Part shown: one piece after another, positions 44,377-53,075 of the stretch | How positions within the stretch are numbered: position 1 is the first letter of the stretch | Layout of the letters: the number at the start of each line of letters is the position of its first letter | Source of the DNA: Opitutia bacterium | Lineage (GTDB): Bacteria; Verrucomicrobiota; Verrucomicrobiia; Opitutales; Opitutaceae | DNA: 64,000 bases | Reading direction: 5' to 3' | Assembly (NCBI GenBank): GCA_947453695.1 | Contig: CANGHW010000001.1 | Coordinates: forward strand, 1-64,000 | Program-made: the position numbers and the translations under genes | The notes under the pieces: model-generated | Told to the model about the DNA's origin: nothing | What the model saw: the letters and a program-made list of their open reading frames with translations, nothing else | The model's database searches: none

Positions 44377-46395
44377 ATGAATGGGCGCATGCGAAAACAC
44401 ATCACCTGGATGGCGGCGATTCTCTTGCCCATCGCGGCCGGAGTGCGGGCGGAAGTCGACCTCAAGAACTTCGACCCCGCGGTCAAACCGCAGGATGACT
44501 TCTACCAGCACGTCAACGGCGGCTGGCTGAAGGCCAACCCGATCCCCGCCGAGCAAACCTCCTGGGGTGCCTTCAACGAGATCGACGAGCGGAACAAGGC
44601 CAACCTCCGTAAAATCCTGGAGCGCGTGGCGGCCAAGAGCACGACGCCCGTCGAGAAGATCGTGGGCGATTTTTACGGCTCCGGCATGGACGAGGCCGCC
44701 ATCGATGCCGCGGGCATCAAGCCCCTTCAGCCGGATCTCGCGCGGATCGCCGCGATCAAGGATGGCCCGAGCTTGCAGGCGGAGATTGCGCGGCTCCACC
44801 GCCGGGTGATACGGGTGCCCTTCGTCCTCGAGTCCGAGCAGGACCCGAAGAACAGCACGATGATCATCACCGCGATCGGCCAGGGCGGACTCGGCCTGCC
44901 GGAGCGCGACTATTATTTCCGCGACGACGAAAAATCCAAGAAGCTGCGCGCCGACTACGCCGCCCACATCGCCAAGTTGTTCGAACTCGCCGGTGACGTG
45001 CCCGCAAATGCGAAGGCGAGCGCCCAGGCCGTCGTCCGCCTCGAGACCGCCCTCGCTGAAGGCTCCAAGAAACGCGTCGAACTCCGCGATCCGGTGGCCA
45101 ACTACAATCGGATGACCGTGAATGAGCTCCAGAAGCTCACGCCGAACTTCAATTGGAGAAATTATTTCGCGGCGATCGGGTTGGACCGCCCGGGCGACAT
45201 CGATGTGGGGCAGCCCGGCTACCTCAAGGCGATGGATGAGCAACTCACCGCCACCTCCATCTACGACTGGCGCTCCTACCTGCGCTGGCACCTGCTCCAC
45301 GCCTCCGCGCCCTACCTGAGCGCAGCCTTTGTGGAGGAGAATTTCGCGTTCTACGGCAAGACCCTGACCGGGCAGCAGAAAATGCGCGAGCGGTGGAAGC
45401 GCGTGCTCCAGCGCGTGGATGGCTCGGTCGGCGAGGCTCTCGGTCAGCTCTATACCGCCGAGTATTTCCCGGCCGAATCGAAGGCGCAGGTGCTCAAGCT
45501 CGTCGGCAATCTCCAGGTCGCGCTCCGCGAGCGGCTCAAGACGCTGCCGTGGATGGATGAGGCCACGCGCGGCGAAGCGCTCAAGAAACTCGATGCGTTT
45601 ACCGTGAAGATCGGCTATCCCGACAAGTGGATCGACTACGCGCCGGCCGGCATCGCGCGGGATTCCTTCGTGCTCAATGTGCAGCGCGCCTCCGAGTTTG
45701 GTTTTCGTCGCGACCTCGCCAAAATCGGCAAGCCCGTGGATCGCGCCGAATGGGCGATGACGCCGCCCACGGTGAACGCCTACTACAATCCCCAGCTCAA
45801 CGAGGTCGTGTTTCCCGCCGGCATTCTGCAGCCGCCCTTCTTCGATCCCAAGGCCGACGAGGCCGTAAACTACGGTGGCATCGGCGGCGTGATCGGGCAC
45901 GAAATGACCCACGGCTTCGACGATCAGGGCCGGCAGTTCGACGCGGTCGGCAATCTCACGGACTGGTGGACGAAGGAAAGCAGCGACCAGTTCACGGCCC
46001 GCTCAGCCCGCATCATCAAACAGTTCTCCGCCTACGTCGCGATCGACGACCTCAAGGTGAACGGCGAACTCACCCAAGGGGAAAACATCGCCGATCTCGG
46101 CGGCCTGAAGATCGCCTACGCGGCCTTGCAGGCGGCGTTGAAGGAGAAGCCCGCGCCGGAGAAGATCGATGGCTTTACGCCGTCCCAGCGATTCTTCCTC
46201 AGCTGGGGCACCATCTGGCGCACGAATCAACGCCCGGAGACGGCGCGCCTCTACGTGCAGACGGATCCGCATTCCCCGGCCCAGTATCGGGTGATCGGCC
46301 CGCTCGCCAATCTCGAGGAGTTTGCCGCCGCCTTTGCGATCCCCGAGGGCTCCCGGATGCGCCGCGCGAAAGCCGAGCGCGTCGAGATTTGGTGA
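44377..46395 (+). CDS. M13-family zinc metallopeptidase (neprilysin/PepO-like), copy 2
   Basis: 672 residues from the ATG at 44377 (an ATG at 44389 would shorten the leader by 4). Signal peptide ends near AAGVRA. Zinc site HEMTH at residues 508-512, NAYYNPQLNEVVFPAGILQPPFF before it, and GENIADLGG after. The end EIW fits the family. It is similar to copy 1 (38265) along its whole length, including the QDDFYxxVNGxWLKxNPxP start, so the two arose by duplication. The promoter region 44208-44376 is shared with the divergent prepilin cluster. Confidence 0.95.
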   Translation: MNGRMRKHITWMAAILLPIAAGVRAEVDLKNFDPAVKPQDDFYQHVNGGWLKANPIPAEQTSWGAFNEIDERNKANLRKILERVAAKSTTPVEKIVGDFYGSGMDEAAIDAAGIKPLQPDLARIAAIKDGPSLQAEIARLHRRVIRVPFVLESEQDPKNSTMIITAIGQGGLGLPERDYYFRDDEKSKKLRADYAAHIAKLFELAGDVPANAKASAQAVVRLETALAEGSKKRVELRDPVANYNRMTVNELQKLTPNFNWRNYFAAIGLDRPGDIDVGQPGYLKAMDEQLTATSIYDWRSYLRWHLLHASAPYLSAAFVEENFAFYGKTLTGQQKMRERWKRVLQRVDGSVGEALGQLYTAEYFPAESKAQVLKLVGNLQVALRERLKTLPWMDEATRGEALKKLDAFTVKIGYPDKWIDYAPAGIARDSFVLNVQRASEFGFRRDLAKIGKPVDRAEWAMTPPTVNAYYNPQLNEVVFPAGILQPPFFDPKADEAVNYGGIGGVIGHEMTHGFDDQGRQFDAVGNLTDWWTKESSDQFTARSARIIKQFSAYVAIDDLKVNGELTQGENIADLGGLKIAYAALQAALKEKPAPEKIDGFTPSQRFFLSWGTIWRTNQRPETARLYVQTDPHSPAQYRVIGPLANLEEFAAAFAIPEGSRMRRAKAERVEIW

Positions 46396-46537
46396 GGAGC
46401 AGGGGCGCCGAGCTCAGATCGGTGCTGCGTGCCTGAGGCCTGCCGGCAACGCTCAGTCGCGTCGTCGGAAAGTGCGGTGGTCGTCGTCGCTTCATTCGGC
46501 GTGCTGCACCGGCGGCCGCCGGGTCGGCCCTGCCGGA

Positions 46538-47060
46538 GTGTAAATCGGCGTCGGTGAAAGGTAGATTGGGTCTGGCGAAACGTAAATTGGAGCGGGTGAG
46601 GTGTCGGGCGAGCCTGACGATGTGATAGTCGGGTCTGACAAAGTGTAGGTCGGGTCTGACGAAGCGTCTGACGGCGCTGGCCACGTGTAAATCTGGTCAG
46701 TCGAAGTGTAGATCGTTGCTGGCGGAGCGTAAATCGGGTCTGACGCGTGGTCGGACGGAGCTGGCGAGGAGTAAATCGTCGCTGGCGAAGCGTCGGACGG
46801 GTCTGACGAAGTGTAGATCGGGTCTGACGAAGTGTCGGACGAGTCTGGCAAAGTGTAAATCGGGTCTGGCAAAGTGTAAATCGGGTCTGGCGAAGAGTAA
46901 GTCGGAGCTGTCGAACCGTCGGACGAAGCTGGCGGAGGGTAAATCGACTCTGGCGGAGGGTAAATCGACTCTGGCGGAGGGTAAATCGACTCTGGTGGGG
47001 AGTAGATCGCGGCTGGCGAAGGGGAAATCGGTGCGATCGGGAGGCGGATCGGCCAAAACT
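46538..47060. repeat. 21-bp tandem repeat array (about 24-25 units)
   Basis: Units of 21 bp around the core GAAGTGTAAATCGGGTCTGG run through this stretch with scattered differences; the best-kept copies are at 46850-47000. Because the period is seven codons, several frames stay open on both strands. One plus-strand frame (46629-47078) would encode heptads of the type SGLAKCK, with Leu at a fixed position; minus frames would encode units such as RFTLRQS. No convincing start or ribosome site identifies a real gene, so it is given as a repeat. 46396-46537 and 47061-47490 hold no recognisable gene. Confidence 0.85.
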
Positions 47061-47188
47061 CTCGGCGGAGGAGGATGAAGCACCGGCGGAGACAAAAAGG
47101 CCGAAATTAGATCTCACAATTTTTCAGCGTTTCGCGGTTTTCGAGGGCAAGATAAGTCTTAACTCACTGCAGCGATAAAATTTAGGGA

Positions 47189-47245
47189 GCAGGCGAACCT
47201 GCGTAAAAAAGGGAGGGGGAGACCCCGTAAATGTCCCTCCCCCCT
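47189..47245 (+). other. Possible structured leader upstream of the 254-residue protein gene
   Basis: Hairpin GCAGG-CGAA-CCTGC (47189-47202), then GGGAGGG (47211-47217) that can pair with CCCTCCC (47235-47241), within an AT-richer stretch that could also hold the promoter. No known riboswitch class recognised. Confidence 0.3.
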
Positions 47246-47490
47246 AGCTATAGTGGGTGGCATGCAGGCACCGTCCTCGTCTCACATCGTCCGCGCCGAC
47301 ATCGACGCAAGGGGCTCCGGCTGCGCGGGCCAGGCGAGAGTGCCTCCGCGGTCGGCGGTATCGCCTTCTCCGCCGCGGTTTAGCCACTCGGCTGCTCTGG
47401 CAGCGCGGGTTTTCCCTTTGCGCATGTTCGGCCCTGACGGGGTCGAGTCACGAAACCTTCATTACTCACAGATAAAGTTCAGGATTTAGT

Positions 47491-48255
47491 ATGACGACGA
47501 AACAGAAGAACTACCGCGGCATGCTCCGTAACACCGTTACGGTCATCGCCGCTCGACCGGCCACGGGCGCAGACGAGCCCATCATCGCGGCGCTCGCCAC
47601 CGCGTTGGAGAAACAGATCACGGCGATCGACGACCTCGATTTCCAGCAGAGCCGGGGGCTGGCGGGCGTGCTCGCCGTGCGCGACGCGGCGTTTCTGGCC
47701 CTGGCAGAGGAGACGGTGCGCGTCGCAGCACTGGCCCGGGGTGCGGCCCGCCAGCACGGGCGCCAGGGGCTCGTTGAGGATGTGCGCTTGCGGGCGCGGG
47801 ACCTGAGCGTGGCGCGCTTCGACGACCGCCTGAAGGTTTGCGAAAACGTGGCGAAGGCGGTGCGTGCGGAACTGCCGAACCTCGCTGATTCCGCCATCAC
47901 CGAGCCCGTGGTCGCCGCGTTGGAAGCGAGGGTCGCCGATGCGGCGAACATGCTCCTCTTGCCCCGTGACGTCGTGGGCGCGAAACGCGCGGCCACGGCC
48001 GGGTTGTTGGTGGCCTTTCGCGAGACCAATCGGCTGCTGAAGACGGAGATCGATCCGCTGATGACGGCATATGCCCGGACGGACCCCGTCTACTACGAGC
48101 GCTACCTCGCGGCGCGTGATATCGTGGATCGTCCCGCCACGCGGACCACGGAAGATCCGGCGGAAGACGCTGAGAAGTCGACGATCGGAACAACGACGCA
48201 GGTGACGATCACGCCGGCGGTGACCCAGCGGGAGTTGACGGCCGCCGCGGCCTAA
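47491..48255 (+). CDS. Hypothetical mostly helical protein
   Basis: 254 residues. No signal peptide or membrane segment. The sequence is largely alpha-helical with many Ala, Glu and Arg residues, from MTTKQKNYRGMLRNTVTVI to a segment VYYERYLAARDIVDRPATR, followed by an acidic and Thr-rich tail. I do not recognise it. It stands alone, preceded by a long AT-richer leader and the 21-bp repeat array and followed by a good terminator at 48288, so it is a single transcription unit. A structural or nucleoid role is conceivable but unsupported. Confidence 0.75.
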   Translation: MTTKQKNYRGMLRNTVTVIAARPATGADEPIIAALATALEKQITAIDDLDFQQSRGLAGVLAVRDAAFLALAEETVRVAALARGAARQHGRQGLVEDVRLRARDLSVARFDDRLKVCENVAKAVRAELPNLADSAITEPVVAALEARVADAANMLLLPRDVVGAKRAATAGLLVAFRETNRLLKTEIDPLMTAYARTDPVYYERYLAARDIVDRPATRTTEDPAEDAEKSTIGTTTQVTITPAVTQRELTAAAA

Positions 48256-48287
48256 CGGGCGACGGATCAAAACAGGCCTGCGTGCTC

Positions 48288-48320
48288 AACGCGCCGCTCC
48301 GTCAGGGGTGGCGCGTTTTT
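48288..48320 (+). terminator. Rho-independent terminator after the 254-residue protein gene
   Basis: Stem AACGCGCC (48288-48295) with GGCGCGTT (48310-48317) and a T run to 48320. The remaining 48321-48745 holds no gene I can support. Confidence 0.85.
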
Positions 48321-48745
48321 CTTGGGCGAGCGGAACGTCGTGCAGGGGAAGTTGAGGGATGCCTGCTGAACCCGCGGACTGAATCGAAGGAGAGGTGCCA
48401 ATGAGGTCGTCGTTGCCCGCATTAGTTTCAGCAATTTTCCTGTTCTCCCTTCCGGCTCATGCGTGCGTCCCTCCGCCCAGTGCTCGGCAAGGGCGAAGGT
48501 GCGCGTGCGTGACTGCGTCGAGCGCGCGCGTGCGCGATCGGCCAAAAGATCGGTAAAAACGGCGGCGTTGGTAGCGCTGAAGGTTGCTTAACCTTTTGCG
48601 TCTCTGCGAATAGCCCCGCGCCCACATCGGCAATGGGATCGGCAAAAAATGGCGGAAGACGACCACCGAGCTACTCGTCTTACGCCGCCGACCGGAGTGG
48701 CCGTCCGCCATTTGCTTCGCGACGGTGCGACCGGGCGCTGCCCCC

Positions 48746-49171
48746 TTAAGCGAGCAGCAAGTCGGCGCTCACCACGAAACGGGTCGAGAGCTTTTTGATA
48801 TGCTCGGCGGTCAGATTGCGCGTGCCTTTCAAAATGCGGTAGGCGCTGGAGCGATCCAGGCCGATGATGCGCCCCAAGTCGTCACCCGTGAGACCATTTT
48901 GCTCCAAGAGAAACTGGAGCATGGCGAGGCCGGAAACTGGCGCGGGCTCGGATAAGTGGGCGCGTTCGTAATCCTCCACGAGCCGGGCCATGAGTTCGAG
49001 GTAGTCCTCTTGGTCGGCGTTGAGTTTGAACCCCGCGAGTGCGTGGATGATTTCCACGGCGTTGTCGTAAGCGGAGGCATCGTGGATGGGCCGGGGCACA
49101 TGCAGGGCGACCAAGCCGGCGTAGGTCTTGGGCAGGGAGGAGAACTTAATCGGCGCGGCGGTCGTTTTCAT
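48746..49171 (-). CDS. higA: HigA-type antitoxin
   Basis: 141 residues from the ATG at 49171. The N-terminal half resembles HigA antitoxins of the HigB2 group (DASAYDNAVEIIHALAG, DQEDYLELMARLVEDYE); residues about 85-140 are a Cro/C1-type helix-turn-helix (MLQFLLEQNGLTGDDLGRII). The gene follows the toxin with a 4-bp overlap, the reversed order typical of higBA. It should neutralise HigB and repress the operon. Confidence 0.92.
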   Translation of the reverse strand: MKTTAAPIKFSSLPKTYAGLVALHVPRPIHDASAYDNAVEIIHALAGFKLNADQEDYLELMARLVEDYERAHLSEPAPVSGLAMLQFLLEQNGLTGDDLGRIIGLDRSSAYRILKGTRNLTAEHIKKLSTRFVVSADLLLA

Positions 49172-49473
49172 AGCGAGTCTTTCCAAGTGTCCTTGCTGTA
49201 GTCGGCGTGAGTGAGAAAGCGCAGCGTAAACACTTCTTGCCGATTGTAGTGAATGGCCGTGATGAGGCGAAAGTCATTGGTGAGGTTAAACACCGTCACG
49301 GTTCGGCGGCTTCTGACCGTTACCTGATCGGCGTGGGCGAAAGTTTGGCGAGTTTCGACAAAGTTGTTCCAGCGTGCGGCTCGCGTTACCCGATACCAGT
49401 GATCGAGCGGCGCGCGGGCCTTGGGGTGGCTCCGCTGAGCAGCCTCGAGAAACTTGCGGGCAATGATGCGCAT
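49168..49473 (-). CDS. higB: HigB-type mRNA interferase toxin
   Basis: 101 residues from the ATG at 49473 (the open frame runs a further 27 codons upstream). Family pattern: MRIIARKFLEAAQRSHPKA, LDHWYRVTRAARW, VFNLTNDFRLITAIHY, and FLTHADYSKDTW with the terminal His/Asp/Tyr residues of this RelE-like fold. It would cut translated mRNAs on the ribosome. Together with higA it forms a complete module. It borders the lower-GC gene at 49846. Confidence 0.92.
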   Translation of the reverse strand: MRIIARKFLEAAQRSHPKARAPLDHWYRVTRAARWNNFVETRQTFAHADQVTVRSRRTVTVFNLTNDFRLITAIHYNRQEVFTLRFLTHADYSKDTWKDSL

Positions 49474-49845
49474 GATGACGGCGAGCAAAGTGGCCAAAAG
49501 CGCCACATGGTCAAGCGCGGCGCCGGCGTCCGGTCTGGATCTGCAAAACCACAATCTATGACTACGGTCCCGAAGCTGAGCCGATTGCCCGCCCGAACTC
49601 CCCGAATACTATCCTGCCGTTGTCATCGCCATACTTACGAATTGTAGTGTCCATGGCGGCGGGAGGAGTAGGTGTGCTAAGAGCGAATAACCGGAAAATC
49701 AGATGGGGTTAAGTTGTCCAAGGGAGTAGTTCACGATGGACTTTGGCTGGTGCCCACGGCCACGCACCGTGGATCTTTGACAAAGTCACCACTGCGCGTG
49801 GTTGACGGCCATCAAGAATGGCAGTGATGCATTTAGCACTCTACT

Positions 49846-50766
49846 ATGTCTCACATTGTAAAGCCCCGTTTCGTGGCGAGGGCCTTCGACGGCCGTCAGA
49901 TATTCACCGATGAACTTTCCGAGGTTGAATTCCGTGCAGACGTCACTGCGGCCGCCGTCCTCGCTCGATACGTGGAGGCCGAGGAAACATTTCGCGCGGT
50001 GCTGGATAACTATGGTGAATTGGAAGTGAGCAGACTCTCGATTGCACAAGAGGATCTCTTGCTCGGTCATGTAAGCCATACCCGAGCTATGCGCCACCGG
50101 CTCCTTTTGGATCGGCGTTACGCGAATTTCCTCTCGTCTTGCCGGCTATATCTCGAATTCAGACGCTCAAATCGCGTCCACGAAGCAAATCCCGCAGGCC
50201 GCGAAGCCGTAGTGAGGGTTTCGAGCGCTCAGTATGATACCTCGCTTGGCTATCGAGTTATGGAGGCGCTTCGCAACTACGTTCAACACCGGGGATTTCC
50301 GCTCAGTGGATTAGTTTACCAACTAAGCGCTATGGGTGAGGTAGGTGATCGAGTCAGTCAGACCTACATCAAACCTGAGATCGACTTCGACAAGCTTCGC
50401 GAAAGCGGAAGTTTTAAGGGCACTGTTCTTTCTGAGGTTGAGGCGCTTAAGTCCCCGGGTGACTTGCGGCTTTGGACTCGAGAGTATGTCGATGGGCTCC
50501 GCCGCGTTCACGATGTTCTGATTCGGGAAGTCGGTGGGAAGGTTGATCCCTCGGTCGCAACGTATCGAGCCGTTTGCCGCCGGTTTGCGGACCGCATTGC
50601 TTCAGATGAAGTGATTGTGCGTTACGAACTCCGCGATGAGTTTGACCGATCGGTAACTAGCTACGCGTTTACGAACGAAATTGTGGAGCACGTGATAATG
50701 ATTAGACTAGAGAACCGATATCGTGGGGACGTTTCGGGTCAGTTTGTGACGAACGTCATTGAGTAA
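49846..50766 (+). CDS. Uncharacterised protein with HEPN-like RNYVQH motif
   Basis: 306 residues. Cytoplasmic, mostly helical; opening MSHIVKPRFVARAFDGRQI. At residues 143-148 the helix LRNYVQHRG contains R-N-x3-H (Arg143, His148), the spacing and polar second residue of the HEPN RNase active site (RX4-6H). Other supports such as a paired nucleotidyltransferase are absent. By eye its GC content is near 50-53 %, clearly lower than the ~65 % of its surroundings, a sign of transfer. It lies beside higBA in a gene-poor stretch (49474-49845 and 50767-50865 hold nothing recognisable). An RNA-cutting or defence role is inference. Confidence 0.6.
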   Translation: MSHIVKPRFVARAFDGRQIFTDELSEVEFRADVTAAAVLARYVEAEETFRAVLDNYGELEVSRLSIAQEDLLLGHVSHTRAMRHRLLLDRRYANFLSSCRLYLEFRRSNRVHEANPAGREAVVRVSSAQYDTSLGYRVMEALRNYVQHRGFPLSGLVYQLSAMGEVGDRVSQTYIKPEIDFDKLRESGSFKGTVLSEVEALKSPGDLRLWTREYVDGLRRVHDVLIREVGGKVDPSVATYRAVCRRFADRIASDEVIVRYELRDEFDRSVTSYAFTNEIVEHVIMIRLENRYRGDVSGQFVTNVIE

Positions 50767-50865
50767 CGGTGACGGTTGCCACGTTTTGCCCCTGCGAGCG
50801 GTAGCGACGAACTTCTGCGAGCTGGATGCTAGCTATGGTTGCGCAAAACTATACTCCGCCCGCGA

Positions 50866-51391
50866 CTACTTTGCCCTCATCTTCGCCAGTTGGGCTTTGC
50901 CGGATTGCACGATGGCGGCGAATTCGCCGGGGCTGTTGCCGACCCTTTGGTAGGCGATGGTGCCGTCGGGCGCGATCACGTAGGCGCGGGGGGATATAGG
51001 CGGTGGCGTAGCGGCTGTAAATTTTGCGGTCGAGATCGGTCACGATGGGGAAGGTCAGGCCGAGTTGTTTGACGAACGGGGCGATGACCTGGGCCGGCTC
51101 TTCACGATCGACGGCGATTACGGTGATTCCCCGGGCGCGGAATTCCTGCCATAGCTCTTTTTCGACGTGCGGGAGCTCGGCTTTGCACGGGCCGCACCAC
51201 GTCGCGAAAAACGACAGGACCACCACTTGCCCGCGCAGTTTCGAGAGGGTGATAGTTTCGCCGCTGAGCGTCGGCGCTGTGAAGTCGGGCGCAATCTGGC
51301 CGACCTTAGTCAGCGTCGCGGCGGCGACGTCGTCTTGTGCGCGCAGGGCACTGGTGAGCGCCGTCAGACCGACTAGGAGGATGATCTTGAG
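50866..51391 (-). pseudogene. TlpA/thioredoxin-like protein, broken by frameshift
   Basis: The protein would start with a signal-like ILLVGLTALTSALRAQ, then a thioredoxin fold with the redox motif WCGPC and YATAYIP near the cis-Pro. A run of six C on the minus strand (50988-50993) breaks the frame; removing one base restores AYVIAPDGTIAYQRVG and a normal end at 50866. In addition no ATG, GTG or TTG precedes the leader in frame (the first possible start is at 51226, after the leader). Two lesions favour a true pseudogene over a sequencing error. It follows rhaB by about 30 bp on the same strand. Confidence 0.75.
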
Positions 51392-51422
51392 GGCTGGTGA
51401 AGCCCTGACTGGATGGCGGCGC

Positions 51423-52853
51423 TTACCGCGGCGTGTAGACCGTCTGCTTCAGGCCGGCGCCGAGGTGGCGGCGGAAGGTGGCGAGGTCTTTCACGGCGCC
51501 GAGGGAGATGAGTTGGCTGGCGAGGTTGCCGACGGCGGTGCCTTCCAAGGCGAAGCTCACGACGGGGAGGCCGGTTTCGTTGGCGGTGGCCTGGCAGAGG
51601 AGGCGGTTTTTCGAGCCGCCACCGACGATGAGGACGCGTTTGAATTTCCGCGCGGCCATGCGTTCGAAGGCGCGCATGGCATCGGCGTGGCCGCGGCCCA
51701 GAGAGTCGCAGATGAGGCGCGTGTAGCCGGCGAGGTTCTTCGGGGTGGCGAGCTTGCGCTTCTTCAGTTGCGCATCGATCGCGGCCTTCATCGAGGCGGG
51801 ATTGGTGAACGCGGGGTCGACGACATCGAGCAGTGCGGCGGGAGCGGGGAGTTTTTCCGCGGCGGTGATGAGCGCGGCCCACTCCTGATCGTTTTGCGGG
51901 CGCGTCGCGAAATCCTTCATGGTGCCTTCGAGGAGCCAGAGGCCGATGACGTTGGTGAGCGGGCGGTAGCGGCCGTCGCCGATGCGCTCGTTGGAGATGC
52001 GTGCGGCGAGGGCGTCCGCGCCGAGGACGGGTTTATCACTCTCGAAACCGACGAGCGACCAGGTGCCGGAGCTGAGGAAGAGGTCGGTGCCGTCGGGCGA
52101 GGCGGGCATCGCATCGTAGGCGGCGGCGGTGTCATGGCCGGGGACGGCGATGACCTGGGTGCCGGCGAGTTCGGGGAAGTTTTTCACTTTGCCGAGGCGG
52201 GTGCCGGACTTGATCGGCGGGGAAAACCACTGCGGCGGGAGGCGGAAGTGCTGCAGGGCGGCCGGCGACCAATCCGTCGAGTGCACGTCGAGGAGCTGGG
52301 TGGTGCTCGCGATGGTGAGCTCGTTCTCCATGCGGCCGGAGAGGAGGTAATTGAAGTAGTCCGGCAGGAAGAGGCAGCGCGTGGCGAGGTCGGTGATCGC
52401 GGGGCAGTTGGCCACGGTCTCCTCGAGATGGAGCGAGGAGTTGTAGAAGACGTTGGGGATGCCGGTGGCGGCGTAGACGCGCTCGAGGGCGGCACGGGTA
52501 TGGGCGAGACGTTTCAGGCCGGGCTGCGAGCGGGCGTCGCGGTAGGCGTGGACCGGGAAGACGAGGCGGCCGGCGTCGTTGACGAGGGCGAAGTCCACCC
52601 CCCAGGTGTCGACACCGACGGAGGCGAGCTTCGCGCCGCGGGGGAGGGCGGCGACCGCCTTGCGGAGGCCGGTTTGGGCTTCATGCCAGAGCGTGCCGAG
52701 GTCCCAGTAGTCATGGCCGCCGAGGGTGCGAAAGGAATTCGGGAAGCGATGGACTTCGGTGAGGGTAAGGCGGTTTTTGGACCAGGCGCCGAGGATGACG
52801 CGGCCACTGGTGGCGCCGAGATCAACGGCGGCGGAAAAAACGGTGGAAGGCAT
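51423..52853 (-). CDS. rhaB: Rhamnulokinase
   Basis: 476 residues from the ATG at 52853; the open frame runs on upstream but only as an antisense artefact over lutA. FGGY-kinase features: VDLGATSGRVILG near residue 9 (phosphate 1), GVDTWGVDFALVND near 91, FYNSSLHLEETVANC, FLPDYFNYLLSG, SSGTWSLVGFE, and VLIVGGGSKNRLLCQATAN near 415 (adenosine site). The match to rhamnulokinases rather than xylulose or glycerol kinases rests on WGVDF and the LPDYFNYLLSG pattern. It phosphorylates L-rhamnulose for the RhaD-type aldolase at 29573. It is divergent from lutABC. Confidence 0.92.
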   Translation of the reverse strand: MPSTVFSAAVDLGATSGRVILGAWSKNRLTLTEVHRFPNSFRTLGGHDYWDLGTLWHEAQTGLRKAVAALPRGAKLASVGVDTWGVDFALVNDAGRLVFPVHAYRDARSQPGLKRLAHTRAALERVYAATGIPNVFYNSSLHLEETVANCPAITDLATRCLFLPDYFNYLLSGRMENELTIASTTQLLDVHSTDWSPAALQHFRLPPQWFSPPIKSGTRLGKVKNFPELAGTQVIAVPGHDTAAAYDAMPASPDGTDLFLSSGTWSLVGFESDKPVLGADALAARISNERIGDGRYRPLTNVIGLWLLEGTMKDFATRPQNDQEWAALITAAEKLPAPAALLDVVDPAFTNPASMKAAIDAQLKKRKLATPKNLAGYTRLICDSLGRGHADAMRAFERMAARKFKRVLIVGGGSKNRLLCQATANETGLPVVSFALEGTAVGNLASQLISLGAVKDLATFRRHLGAGLKQTVYTPR

Positions 52854-53075
52854 GGGCGGAAAAGAAGGGACGAAGTAAGACGACGGACGCGGGGAAAGGC
52901 GGATGGCGGGAAAGTCAGAAAGTAAGAAACGAACGGAGAGGCAACGCCACGTGAGGCGCGTGGTCACGGAAAAACTCGCGGCCGCAGGAGTGCCAGAAGC
53001 TGGCGCAAAATCACCAGACGCGCCGCGGGATTTTCGATTGCAAGGCGCGGAGCGTGTCGCAGGTTTTGGCTCTTC

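Noticed and set aside
46538-47060. 21-bp repeats considered as a CRISPR array
   Set aside because: Units are contiguous, with no unique spacers between identical repeats, and no cas gene is present.
46251-47117. Minus-strand 288-codon open frame across the repeat array as a real gene
   Set aside because: It owes its openness to the period of 21 bp; its end overlaps the M13 peptidase gene and no ribosome site is evident.
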